The notes beneath the pieces were generated by a model, which made no database searches, was not told where the DNA came from, and saw only the letters and a list, made by a program, of their open reading frames with translations. A stretch of 64,000 nt of DNA from Psococerastis gibbosa (lineage: Eukaryota > Arthropoda > Insecta > Psocodea > Psocidae). Position numbers and translations under genes: made by a program. The stretch covers positions 17,912,855 through 17,976,854 of the forward strand of contig OZ020491.1 of assembly GCA_963971405.1 (NCBI GenBank), read 5' to 3'. Shown in pieces: positions 23,677 to 33,539 of this stretch; the stretch's first letter is position 1; each line of letters starts with the position of its first letter.

Positions 23677-26600
23677 ATGTTGGGTCGCGCCTTGCATTTC
23701 GTATTCAAAATTGGAGATAGAGGGGCAACTGCTGCTTTTTACCGTGACATCTTAGGCATGAAGGTTTGTAGTTGATTTTTATTATAATTACTTTACATTA
23801 TCATGTCATGTCATGTCACTCCTTGAAATGCACAACCGCCACAACCTACAAGCATTATTAAATCGTCTTTATTCTCTATTTAGGCGCATTATGTCACACT
23901 CTTACAATTAACCCAGAACATTAGCGTTCAAATTAATAAAGTTTGGGATTAGATTGAATTAGTATCTAATAATTATATAATATATTCAAATACGAATAAT
24001 GTTGGTTCTTTACAACGAATGTTGAGAGTAACGGCACGAGTACCCATATAAGTTTTCCTATGATACGGTACGGTACATCCATAATTAAGTAAAGCTGGCC
24101 ATTCACGAGGGCTCCAAACGGACTCGCGCCAAGCCAAATGGCGCGTCGTGTTCCATTTGGCGTTAGCGCTATTTAGAGCGGTCATCACGACTACGCTGAA
24201 CCAGTCGCTCCAAATCTTTCAAATTGTACAGTGTAAAAGTACCTTTTCCATATCGTCACACCCTACAATTTGAAAGATTTGGAGCGAGTGGTTCAGCGTA
24301 GTCGTGATGACCCCTCTAAATGGCGCTAACGCTAAATGGAACAGGACGCGCCATTTGGCTTGGCGCGAGTCCGGTTGGAGCCCTCGTGAATGGCCAGCTT
24401 AACGCTAAACTTGAGCGGATGTGCTAGAAATGTTAACTTCCCCATGCCCCTATAATTATGCACCAATTAAAGAACCGGCCCGAGTTTACTCGAACATGCT
24501 TTCCAATTTATCAATTAGTAAAGAGAGAAAATGATTAATTTCATGTTAAATAATTTTCCTATGGTTAAATTTCGGATATCACAGGAGGGGGGGGGGGGGT
24601 CGTCCTCCTGACGTCACTGGAGTTTACGTAAATTCTAGATAGGACAATAGGACAGACTAACACATTACCATACAGCGATAATGGCAGGGCACGCAATGCA
24701 TTTGAGCGTGAATTTGCTTTCATTTTCTAAAAACATTTTTTTTTTGCACAAACCAAATAGTTTTTTGGGAAAGCAACCTGCCCGGTTTCGTTACTCAATT
24801 TAACACCTAAAACATGCCTGAAGGTAGAAATCATCGATAGAAACGTTTCGCAGAAAAATTATTTTTTAGTCATTTTTCATTCAAATTAAGTTATTTTTAT
24901 TTTTTTACCCCCAGAAGCAAACTAACAAGGGGTAAGCGACCCCCCGCATTTTATCAACATTAATAACGACTAGAATATATGTGAAGTTAAAAGAAATCGT
25001 TGGAGCCGTTTTTTAGAAATAATTTTTGTAGACGTTTTTTTGGCGTTTTTTGAGAATAACCCCCCCCCCCCCCAAATTGAGTTAGCCCAAAATATAAAAA
25101 ATTCGGTCCTGAGGTATGATTTTTGTGAACCTACATGCCAAATTTAACCCAAATCGACAGTGTAGTTTGCCCGGAAATCGATGAACAGACAGAGCGACAG
25201 ACAGACATTTTGTAAAAACCACTTTCTTGGGTTCCTGGGCCGTAAAATCGTGTAAATCCGTTGAAATCTCGGAATCAAAAATTTCGACCATCACAAAGCT
25301 TTCCTTATACTACGTATAAATTGGAAAGCAAAAACAAAACTATACTATGCTTCTTTCTAAGTGTCTATATTCTTGCAGGTCTTGCGACATGAAGAGTTTA
25401 CCGAGGGTTGCGATGCCCAATGTAATGGACCTTATGCTAATCGTTGGAGTAAAACGATGATCGGCTACGGGCCAGAAGACAAATACTTTGTGGTGGAATT
25501 AACGTACAACTATGGAGTAAAGTCCTATACGCAAGGCAATGACTTTCTCGGCCTAGCCATTCAATCAGCTGAAGCGCTGGCAAGAGCTCGAGCTGCCAAC
25601 ATACCGGTTGAGCAGCAGGGAGAGAATTTCGTCGTTCGTGCTCCTGGTGGCTACCCTTTTGTACTTATTGATAAGCCCCAACCACCATCTGGCAAAGATC
25701 CTGTTCAGAAGGTAAGCTTTTCTTTTTTATGTAGTTAATGTACTTGCCATACAAGTAGTTCTTTAACCCATATATTGTTGGTCAGGTAACAATGAGTGTC
25801 GCTTTTTAACACATTTGACTGCTTTGCCAGACATTTTCGAGTGAAAGCGTGACTGTTTAGTAACAGGCCAAAGCTATGCATGGTATGTTACACATCCACT
25901 CATTAACAAAAAGGCTTTTTCATTGTTCAATAAATTGCCTAACTTTAGTCCTGCTCGATCCAAAAGCACAGAAATTTTCGTTGGAGTCCGCTCTTTGAAG
26001 TGCCCATAAACTTAATAGGGCTGCGTCCCAAGCTTTGACCTAACGAGAATTTCCAGTGAAGTATGTGCGTCAGACGTTTTAGCCTGATGCGGCCTCCTCG
26101 GAAACATAAGACCAGTTTTCTATTTGTTTAAGGTAATTTTGGCAAGCTCCAACTTGGACGCAACCATTAAATTCTGGAATGGTCTCCTTGGTCTTAAAAT
26201 CGAGGAACAAAAAAGCTCTTCTGCTCAGTTCTCTTTCGACCCTCAGCAAGCTTCAGTACAGTTCCAGGCTATCGGGGTGCCAGTGGACCACGCCAAGGCC
26301 TATGGCCGCATTGCATTTTCTATCGCCACGTCAGACTTAGAGGGCCTCCAAAAGAAAATGGAAGCTGAGAAACAGTCAATTCTAACGCCTTTAATAACTT
26401 TGGACACTCCTGGAAAAGCTACTGTTTCAGTCGTGATTCTGGCTGATCCAGTAAGTTTTATTTCATACTATTATAATATATTTAGGGTTCTTTGTATACT
26501 GTATGTATTTCATAACTTTCTATCCGGGGGTCTTTTATTCTAACCTGTAGAGAATATTGGAAACTCTTCCTGTCTCACAGTCCATTTAAGTTGAAAGTTA

Positions 26601-27435
26601 AATACATAAACTTACCATAAATAAACCTAACCTACCATAGGTAAAAATAACCTGGTTTTTGTCTCCAAAAGTTATTCTGTTATTATTATTAATAACACGA
26701 TTCGATTGTTAAAAAAAATTAATGACATCGTTTCCTAATACAATCAATTGTCCTTCTTTTATAACTAATGGCAAATTTAGATTTTACTATAGGGCCTACC
26801 TGTAGACAAAAAAATTATGAAACCCATTGAAAATTTTAAAGGGGGACAGCGGACTGTTAGTAACTGTTAGGTCCAGTCCAGCCAAAAAAAGTGAAAAAAT
26901 GAAATTATTATTAAAAAAATATTAGGTCACATTAAAAATTAGTGTTATATACTTCGTCAAGTACGAATCAAATTGAGCCTAATGTCTACAGTTTAGAAAA
27001 AAAAATCCATATTACCGCTTGGTCACACTTTCATGAAAATGGCCGATATCGCCATTATATTTTGTTACTTAATTATTAATAGTTATTCAGTTTAGTTATT
27101 ATCACTTTATTTGTTTCGAACTGTGAATATATTTTGTATTAGGGTAAAAGATTGTAGGTTCGTAGCTGAGGATTGCTCGTTGGTCAAGGCAGAGACAGAC
27201 AATGGAACAGTCCAGTTTGGCGGCTGACAATTTCTATAATTAAAAAAAAATACGATAATCCCTAAGCTTTACAGTATACGGCAAATAATCTTGCCTGCAT
27301 TACATATGTTATTAATTTTTGCAGGACGGACATGAAATTTGCTTCGTTGGAGATGAAGGTTTTCGTGAATTGTCTCAAGTGGATTCAGATTCCGACAAAG
27401 AGCTTAACAAGTTTATCAAGAGCGATAAAAGCTGA
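23677..27435 (+). CDS. GLOD4: glyoxalase domain-containing protein 4
   Basis: The exons are 23677-23763, 25379-25711, 26133-26450 and 27325-27435, all with GT-AG borders. The joined frame has 282 codons plus stop, close to the vertebrate protein (about 300). The first VOC/glyoxalase module begins in exon 1 ([11 protein letters not shown]) and continues in exon 2 ([28 protein letters not shown]). The second is mostly in exon 3 ([41 protein letters not shown]). Exon 4 carries the hallmark [17 protein letters not shown] and a charged tail. The family is mitochondrial or cytosolic and its catalytic activity is unsettled, so I do not assign a substrate. An AATAAA lies at 27697-27702. Intron 1 hosts two transposons. 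Confidence 0.97.
24089..24403. mobile_element. foldback element in GLOD4 intron 1
   Basis: The left arm (AAGCTGGCCATTCACGAGGG onward) and right arm (CCCTCGTGAATGGCCAGCTT) are complementary over about 135 bp, including blocks CGTAGTCGTGATGAC and TTTGAAAGATTTGGAGCG. The spacer is about 40 bp. It is GC-richer than the surrounding intron and encodes nothing. Confidence 0.85.
24471..25330 (+). mobile_element. family T element, copy 2
   Basis: It starts AGAACCGGCCCGAGTTTACT and ends TAAATTGGAAAGCA with the same internal order as copy 1. Its right end is only about 48 bp before GLOD4 exon 2, so part of the polypyrimidine and branch region of intron 1 may lie close to transposon DNA. Confidence 0.85.
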
Positions 27436-27696
27436 AGTACCATTAATTGATAATTTTGAAAAGCCGGGACCAGTATTTAAAGCAATATTCTTGCACATCT
27501 GAACTTCAATCGTCAATCAGGTGGTGGGTCGTGTACATTTAAAAAATACAAAACGGGATATTTGCGAATTCCAAAGACAATAGCGTCGGTGCCTTTGCTT
27601 TTTATCTTCGTAATGACAAAACTGTTTGTTTTATCCGTGCAATTTGCAATTACTTACTGTGTATGATTTTCATTATTTTGCACTACTTTTGAATGT

Positions 27697-27702
27697 AATA
27701 AA
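27697..27702 (+). terminator. GLOD4 polyadenylation signal
   Basis: A canonical AATAAA lies 262 bp after the GLOD4 stop codon, with AT-rich DNA following. Confidence 0.6.
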
Positions 27703-27749
27703 TCTGAATTATTTATATTAGCCTAACTATTCTTAATGGATCCAATCAA

Positions 27750-28045
27750 TTAACTAAAAATCTCTTGCCTATTTGATTGGCCACAATTATTGAATTTGAA
27801 TTGTACAAAAAACGATTGGTGTGGTAGTCACGAGGAGAGAGCTCAAGAACTGTGGCCAAGTGAAGGCCACATGTTACATATCGAAATATGAAGGAACATA
27901 TATAATGTAGAAATAACCGCATGCCGAAAGACTGGCCGGACGTTCTCGAAAACGATGAAAGGAAGAGTTCGATACTAACCATCGCGAGTTAATGTAGCGG
28001 ATATTTTTGACTGCTCTATGATTGATATTTCCCGTGAAAAAAGGA
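27750..28045. repeat. family D element, copy 2
   Basis: It shares GGCCACAATT, AAAAAACGATTGGTGTGGTAG and the end TATTTTTGACTGCTCTATGA with copies at 13.75 and 52.6 kb, with the interior pair in opposite orientation. Confidence 0.5.
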
Positions 28046-28231
28046 TTATTTCTTTCAGGCTATGTCTAAGTGTAAAAACTCAAAAGTGCACAAACCACAA
28101 ATATTCATGGGTGTAAACAGTGACCGACATTCCATGGAAGTGCGAAAGAAAAAACTTACACAATGGTAGGATTTTTCGGCCAGGCAACTTAAAAATGAAA
28201 GGGCTCACCACGTCTTTCTTTCCCAATTAGG

Positions 28232-28345
28232 GGAAAGATCGCAAAATATTTTTATAAAATAAACAAAATAACTTTGTCAAATATTACTAATTTTTTAAAA
28301 TTATTTTTAGTAACATTTGACAAAGTTATTATGTTTATTTTACTT
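28232..28345. repeat. short palindrome, ACTTTGTCAAAT arms
   Basis: AAAATAAACAAAATAACTTTGTCAAAT at about 28256-28283 is mirrored by ATTTGACAAAGTTATTATGTTTATTTT at about 28314-28341, around an AT-rich loop. Confidence 0.75.
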
Positions 28346-28784
28346 TTATTATGAATTATGATGAAGTATTACGAAGTGAATGTGGAAAATATTTCTGAAA
28401 CAAAACTATTATTATATTATTTTACTAAATTTAATTAACCTCTCATGTCAAAACCGCAAAGATATGAAATTCATAAAAAATTCAAGCTTTCGGAGTCAAT
28501 GCACATTTTCGCATCTGATTTTTTTCACATGAGTAAAACACGATGAAGTGCATTAAACTGGTTTTATGGAATAGTCGGGGTTTATCAGAAAGTTTATATT
28601 TTTTACAAATTTTTCAGACAATTTTTATATCTTTTCGGCTGTGAAAAAAATGATTAATGGGAAACTAATTAATTTAGTAAAATTTAATAATAAAAATCAT
28701 GTTTACAGAATATTTTAAAATCTATGTCTGCGCCTTAATTAACTGCTGCGACAATTTTTTGTATTTTCAGTATGACCAGAGTAC

Positions 28785-29220
28785 TTACTTACTTAACGTG
28801 TCCAGGTGGCACACGTTTTATTGATTGGTCCAGTATATAGCAGCCTGGACGGCCTTGTCGTTGGCTTCAGCCAGGTCAGCAGCTGTGCAAGGGGATGGTA
28901 GTAGTCTACATACTAGCATGTGAGCCGCGTCTTGGATCTCTCCACATTCGCACGCCGTGTCGTCTTCAGCGAAAAAACCCCATTTCGCCGCTGTTGTTTT
29001 GCAGAGTGGGGCGCCAGTTCTCAAACGGTTCAGGGTGCGCCAGATTGGGTATGGTAAGTTGTGGCCCGCCATCAGTTCTTCCTTTGGATCGGGGACTTGG
29101 GGGTAAGATCGCTTCCAGGCATCGAGTCGGAAGGATTGGGCTGAGGTTGTGATAGGCTCGACTGTTTGGAGGAAATTCTTCCTGGATGTGAGGCGTGACC
29201 AGAGTGACCCTTCATTATCC
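28785..29220 (-). pseudogene. LINE 3' end with C-terminal zinc-binding motif
   Basis: The minus-strand frame ending at 28818 encodes a C-terminal LINE region: WRTLNRLRTGAPLCKTTAAK, then CECGEIQDAAHMLVC, the Cys/His knuckle typical of this position. The copy begins near 29220 and ends at a GTAAGTAAGT-type tail (28785-28797 on plus as ACTTACTTAC). It lacks the palm and endonuclease, so it is dead. Confidence 0.75.
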
Positions 29221-29819
29221 GTTAAATGAGGAGGCTGTTTACAAACATGGCCAACTCCAAGTTGTAGAATTTTTCAGGAGAGTGGATTTTCTGTTGAAAA
29301 TTGCATTACGTTTATAGCTAACCCTAGACTTCTCAGCACTTCTGTGCGCAATCTGGCTGCTTTCGTCATTTTTATTTTACAACGTGCAGGTGGACATTAA
29401 AATTTTATGCAAGGTCGGATCAAAACCCCATTTTGTAAAAAAATGGAGTTGGCCACGTTTGTAACCAAGCTCCTCAAATATAGAAATGGAAAGACAGCTC
29501 TGACAACTGTAAGACAAAGTTGCTAAATGCACTAGACAATATACACAATACAGTACGGCATTATATTGTTACGAATATCAAAAACATATGGTAAAGACAA
29601 TAAATGAAAGATGGCAGCGACTATTAAAATAATGTAAGTTACGGCAGAAATCAACTGACTTCACAATGGTCCATTTATCAAGTAATTAAAAGGTTGACGT
29701 AATTCTTCATCTTTTTACATACAAGAACCGTTACGACTGAATCCGTACGGGCTTTCCCATTTAGTAATTGGTATAGGTACAGTAATAGCTTTATGAGTAT
29801 TGTTAAACAGGGTTAAATT

Positions 29820-30536
29820 CGGCTGCCTCGATTTCTCCTACCATAAAGCACTGGATTGATCGATGGGTATAATACTACGCAATAATAATGTCATGGTATG
29901 CAATGCATTGGGGCTCGGATTTTCCATTATGTCCCCAAAAAATATTTTTCTTAAAAACCGAAACCTTGCTTTCAAAAGCACCTAAAACATACCTCAAGTT
30001 AGAAAGCATCGATAGAATGGTTCTCCAGAACAATAATTTCATGGCCATTTTTCATGAAAATTTAACATTTTTTATTTTTTTTACGCCTAAAACCAAACTA
30101 TCAATGGGGATGCGACGTCGTCGGTTTTGAATACATGAAGTACTATAAATAATGTATGTGAATTTAAAAGAAAACGTTGGAGAGCAAATTTTGAGAAAAT
30201 ATATCTTTTAATCGTGGGGGGGGGGGGGGGGGTGGATAAAATTTCGGGTGCCCCGATTTCCCCTAACGATCTATACTACATGATCGATGGGTAGTATAAA
30301 GCACAAAGGGAGAAACAATTAAGGGAGTTTTGTTCACACCGACAATGACTAATATATTGTACATGCGAATTTAATAAAATCTTTGGAGTAGTTTTTTAGA
30401 AAACATTTTTTTAGCCGTTTTTGTTTAATTTGGCCTTGAGACATGATTTTTGTGAGCCTACATGACGAATTTCATCGAAATCCATCGAGTAGGACCACAA
30501 ATTAATGTACAGACAGACACGCACATATTTAATTAA
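29820..30536 (+). repeat. diverged relative of family T
   Basis: Blocks such as CACCTAAAACATACCTCAAG, AATTTAAAAGAAAACGTTGGAG and GAATTTCATCGAAATCCATC align in order with family T copies, but the ends do not. A G-run lies near 30215-30232. It is probably an older subfamily. Confidence 0.5.
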
Positions 30537-31921
30537 AGAACCGGTCCGAGTTTACTCGAACATGCTTTCCAATTAATAAATTAGTAGATAAACATAATGT
30601 GTAATTTCATAGTAAATAATTTCCGTATGGTCAAATATCGGATCCCTGGGGGGGTTTTGGTTTTGTTACTCTATTGAACACCTAAAACATACCTGAAGAT
30701 AGAAATCATCGATAGAAAGGTTCCGCAGAAAAATTATTTTTTCGTTATTACTTTCCAATTTATACGTAGGCTAGTATAAGGAAAGCTTTGTGATGGTCGA
30801 AATTTTCGATTCCGAGATTTCAACGGATTTACACGTTTTGAGGTCCCATGAACCCAAAAAAGTGGTTTTTACGAAATGTCTGTCTGTCTGTTCATCGATT
30901 TCCGGGCAAACTACTCGGTGGATTTGTGTGAAATTGGACATGTAGGTTCATAAAAATCATACCTCGGGACCATTCATTTTTATTTTGGGCTAACTCAATT
31001 TGGGGGGGTTTTATTCTCAAAAAACTCCAAAAAAACGTCTAAAAATATTATTTCTCAAAAATGGCTCCAACGATCTCTTTTAAATTCTCATATATCGTAG
31101 TCATTAATGTTGACAAAATACGGGGGGTCGCTTGCCCCTTGATAGTTTGCTTCTGGGGGTAAAAAAATAAAAATAAGTAAATTTTAATGAAAAATGACTA
31201 AAAAAATAATTTTTCTGCGAAACCTTTCTATCGATGATTTCTACCTTCAGGCATGTTTTAGGTGTTACATTGAGTAACGAAACCGGACAGGTTGCTTTCC
31301 CAAAAAATATTTGGTTTTGCACAAACAATTTTTTTTTTGAAAAAAATGATAGAAAATTCGCGCTCAAATGCATTGCGTGCCCTGCCATTATTGCTGTGTG
31401 GTAATGTGTTGGTCTGTCCTATCTAGGATTTACGTCACCTCCAGTGACGTCAGGTGGACGACCCCCATCCTTTCGGATTAACCATAGGAGAATTATTTAC
31501 CATGAAGTTAATCATTTTCTGTCCCTACTAATTCATAAATTGGAAAGCATGTTGGAGTAAACTCGGACCCGTTCTTTTTAATGAAAAGTTAATTTAATTT
31601 TTTTACCCCCAGAAGCAAAATATGAAGGGGCAAGCGACGCATCGCATTTTGTTAACATTAATAATAGCTACAACATATGTGAATTTAAAGGAAATCGTTT
31701 AAAAAAATGGTCTCGATGCCTAATTTTTGTGAACCTACATGCCAAATTTCATCAAAATCGACCGAGTAGTTTGCCCGGAAATCGATGAACAGACAGACAT
31801 TTTGTAAAAACCACTTTTTGGGTTCCTGGGACCTCAAAACGTGTAAATCCGTTGGAATCTCGGAATCGAAAATTTGGACCATCACAAAGCTTTCCTTATA
31901 CTACGTATTAATTGGAAAGCA
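30537..31921 (+). mobile_element. family T element copy 4, split by copy 3
   Basis: The left part, 30537-30748, starts AGAACCGGTCCGAGTTTACT. The right part, about 31576-31921, resumes with TTTTAATGAAAAGTTAATTT and ends ATTAATTGGAAAGC. The two parts are contiguous relative to the other copies, and a reverse-oriented copy occupies the middle. Confidence 0.8.
30749..31575 (-). mobile_element. family T element copy 3, nested
   Basis: Reverse-oriented full copy: it starts on plus with CTTTCCAATTTATACGTAGG (the right end inverted) and finishes with ACTCGGACCCGTTCTT (the left end inverted). It is inserted in copy 4, which orders the two insertions. Confidence 0.85.
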
Positions 31922-32305
31922 AAAAACGCAAACTGTTCGTGTTAGTGGGACTGGGTAATACCGTTAAAATCTTTAAATCGAAATCTTCGTCCATCACAAA
32001 GCTTTCCTTATTCTGACGTATAAATAGGGAAGAAAAAATGTCGAGGAACATCCATTCTCAGAGATAACATATAATGGATTGATATTTCATGGTAAGATTT
32101 CTCTTAAAGAGGTTTTTCTCTCATGCACACACTGTATATGAACCTACACCACAGTGATATATCATGTTTTAAGTACAGTTTTGTGACATAAAGTCCAAAT
32201 TTTACCTGTCTTTCAGTCATTTACATCTACGACTTGAGGTTTTAATACAGCCGTTGAATAGGTTACCATTGAGATTTCCATGTGAACCTTACCATAACTA
32301 GCTGT

Positions 32306-33350
32306 CAGTCATTGTTAAAATTGACTTTGTATAGTTTTACGAATAAAATTAAATTAAAAATTCACAACCGGTTTCGGCTCACGCCATCGTCAAGTGCGAT
32401 TGAAAACAGATAAAACAAAAGGTATGCAAGCTAAAACAAAATAAAACTCACTGTCAGGATAACACACAGCATCGCATAAAGTAAACAATTTAAATTGAAC
32501 AATTAAACATTAACCAATGGAAGCGCCAACAAGGGGGAACTACTTAAAAAGGTTGTCATTAAGTAACGATTTGTTTTTAACCATAGCTTCCCTAATCTCA
32601 ATGGTTTCTAAATTATCAATCTCTCGTTTAGTCTATGGAGCGAGCCAGACTTCTGATCCAGATAAAGGGTACGTTAAGTTACCATATCTGCGTAGGATTA
32701 GTTTGGAGTTGGCCTCTTGGATTGGAGATAGGGTCGATAAGAATGTGTCATTTTATTCTGTGGACTCGCTGGGTAAGCAACTACTGATTAATTGTAAACC
32801 TAAATTGGAGAAAGGGAGGAAATCAGGGGCTTATCAATTAGACTGTAATGATTGTGGTAGCTTATATATTGGACAAACTGGGAGAGGGTTTAAAGAAAGA
32901 ATAGCGGAGCATAGACGGGGGGTAGGAAAACCCAACACTCAGTCCGCCTTTGCCCAACATATAAACACCCACAGCCATGCCTGTGATTTCGATAATTTTA
33001 AGATCTTACATGTAGCCAACAGGGGGAAACTTCTTGATAATTTAGAAACCATTGAGATTAGGGAAGCTATGGTTAAAAACAAATCGTTACTTAATGACAA
33101 CCTTTTTAAGTAGTTCCCCCTTGTTGGCGCTTCCATTGGTTAATGTTTAATTGTTCAATTTAAATTGTTTACTTTATGCGATGCTGTGTGTTATCCTGAC
33201 AATCAGTTTTATTTTGTTTTAGCTTGCATACCATTTGTTTTATCCGTTTTCAATCGCACTTGACGATGGCGTGAGCCGAAACCGGCTGTGAATTTTTAAT
33301 TTAATTTAATTTGTAAAACTATACAAAGTTAATTTTAACAATGAGTGACG
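32306..33350 (+). mobile_element. Penelope-like element, 5'-truncated, with inverted flanks
   Basis: The left arm, 32306-32622, is a nearly exact complement of 33034-33350, leaving about 410 bp unique in the middle. The arm contains coding sequence and the 3' UTR with TTGACGATGGCGTGAGCC. Penelope-like elements commonly insert as 5'-truncated copies with an inverted partial copy, and have a GIY-YIG nuclease at the protein C terminus, as here. No reverse-transcriptase palm remains. Confidence 0.85.
32627..33113 (+). CDS. GIY-YIG endonuclease domain of Penelope-like ORF (partial)
   Basis: This is the C-terminal part of a Penelope-like polyprotein. GAYQLDCNDCGSLYIGQTGR is a GIY-YIG nuclease start (AYQL...LYIG), preceded by a two-Cys pair as in Penelope elements. 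It is followed by the conserved Arg and Glu-His stretch (RIAEHRR) and HINTHSHACDF, with the family-typical C-terminal IREAMVKNK block. The open frame continues upstream to 32517, but those residues come from the inverted arm and are not native. The N-terminal RT is missing, so this copy cannot act alone. Confidence 0.85.
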
Positions 33351-33539
33351 GCAAGTTTTACAAAGTTACTAAGTAGACTATTATGTTTATAACTAGCTGT
33401 GTTACTAATGAATTGAAAATATTAACCAATATGCCACTGCTTTAAACCGACAAGTGAAGTGAGTTTATCTTGGTGGTAATTTAGCACTTAACTCCAGATC
33501 GTGCTAGGTATGCTGACCACAGACTGAAAACGTAACATT

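Noticed and set aside
32939-33136. Minus-strand frame with the same N-terminal residues as the plus-strand frame at 32517
   Set aside because: It arises because the two arms of the Penelope-like element are inverted copies; it is not a gene.
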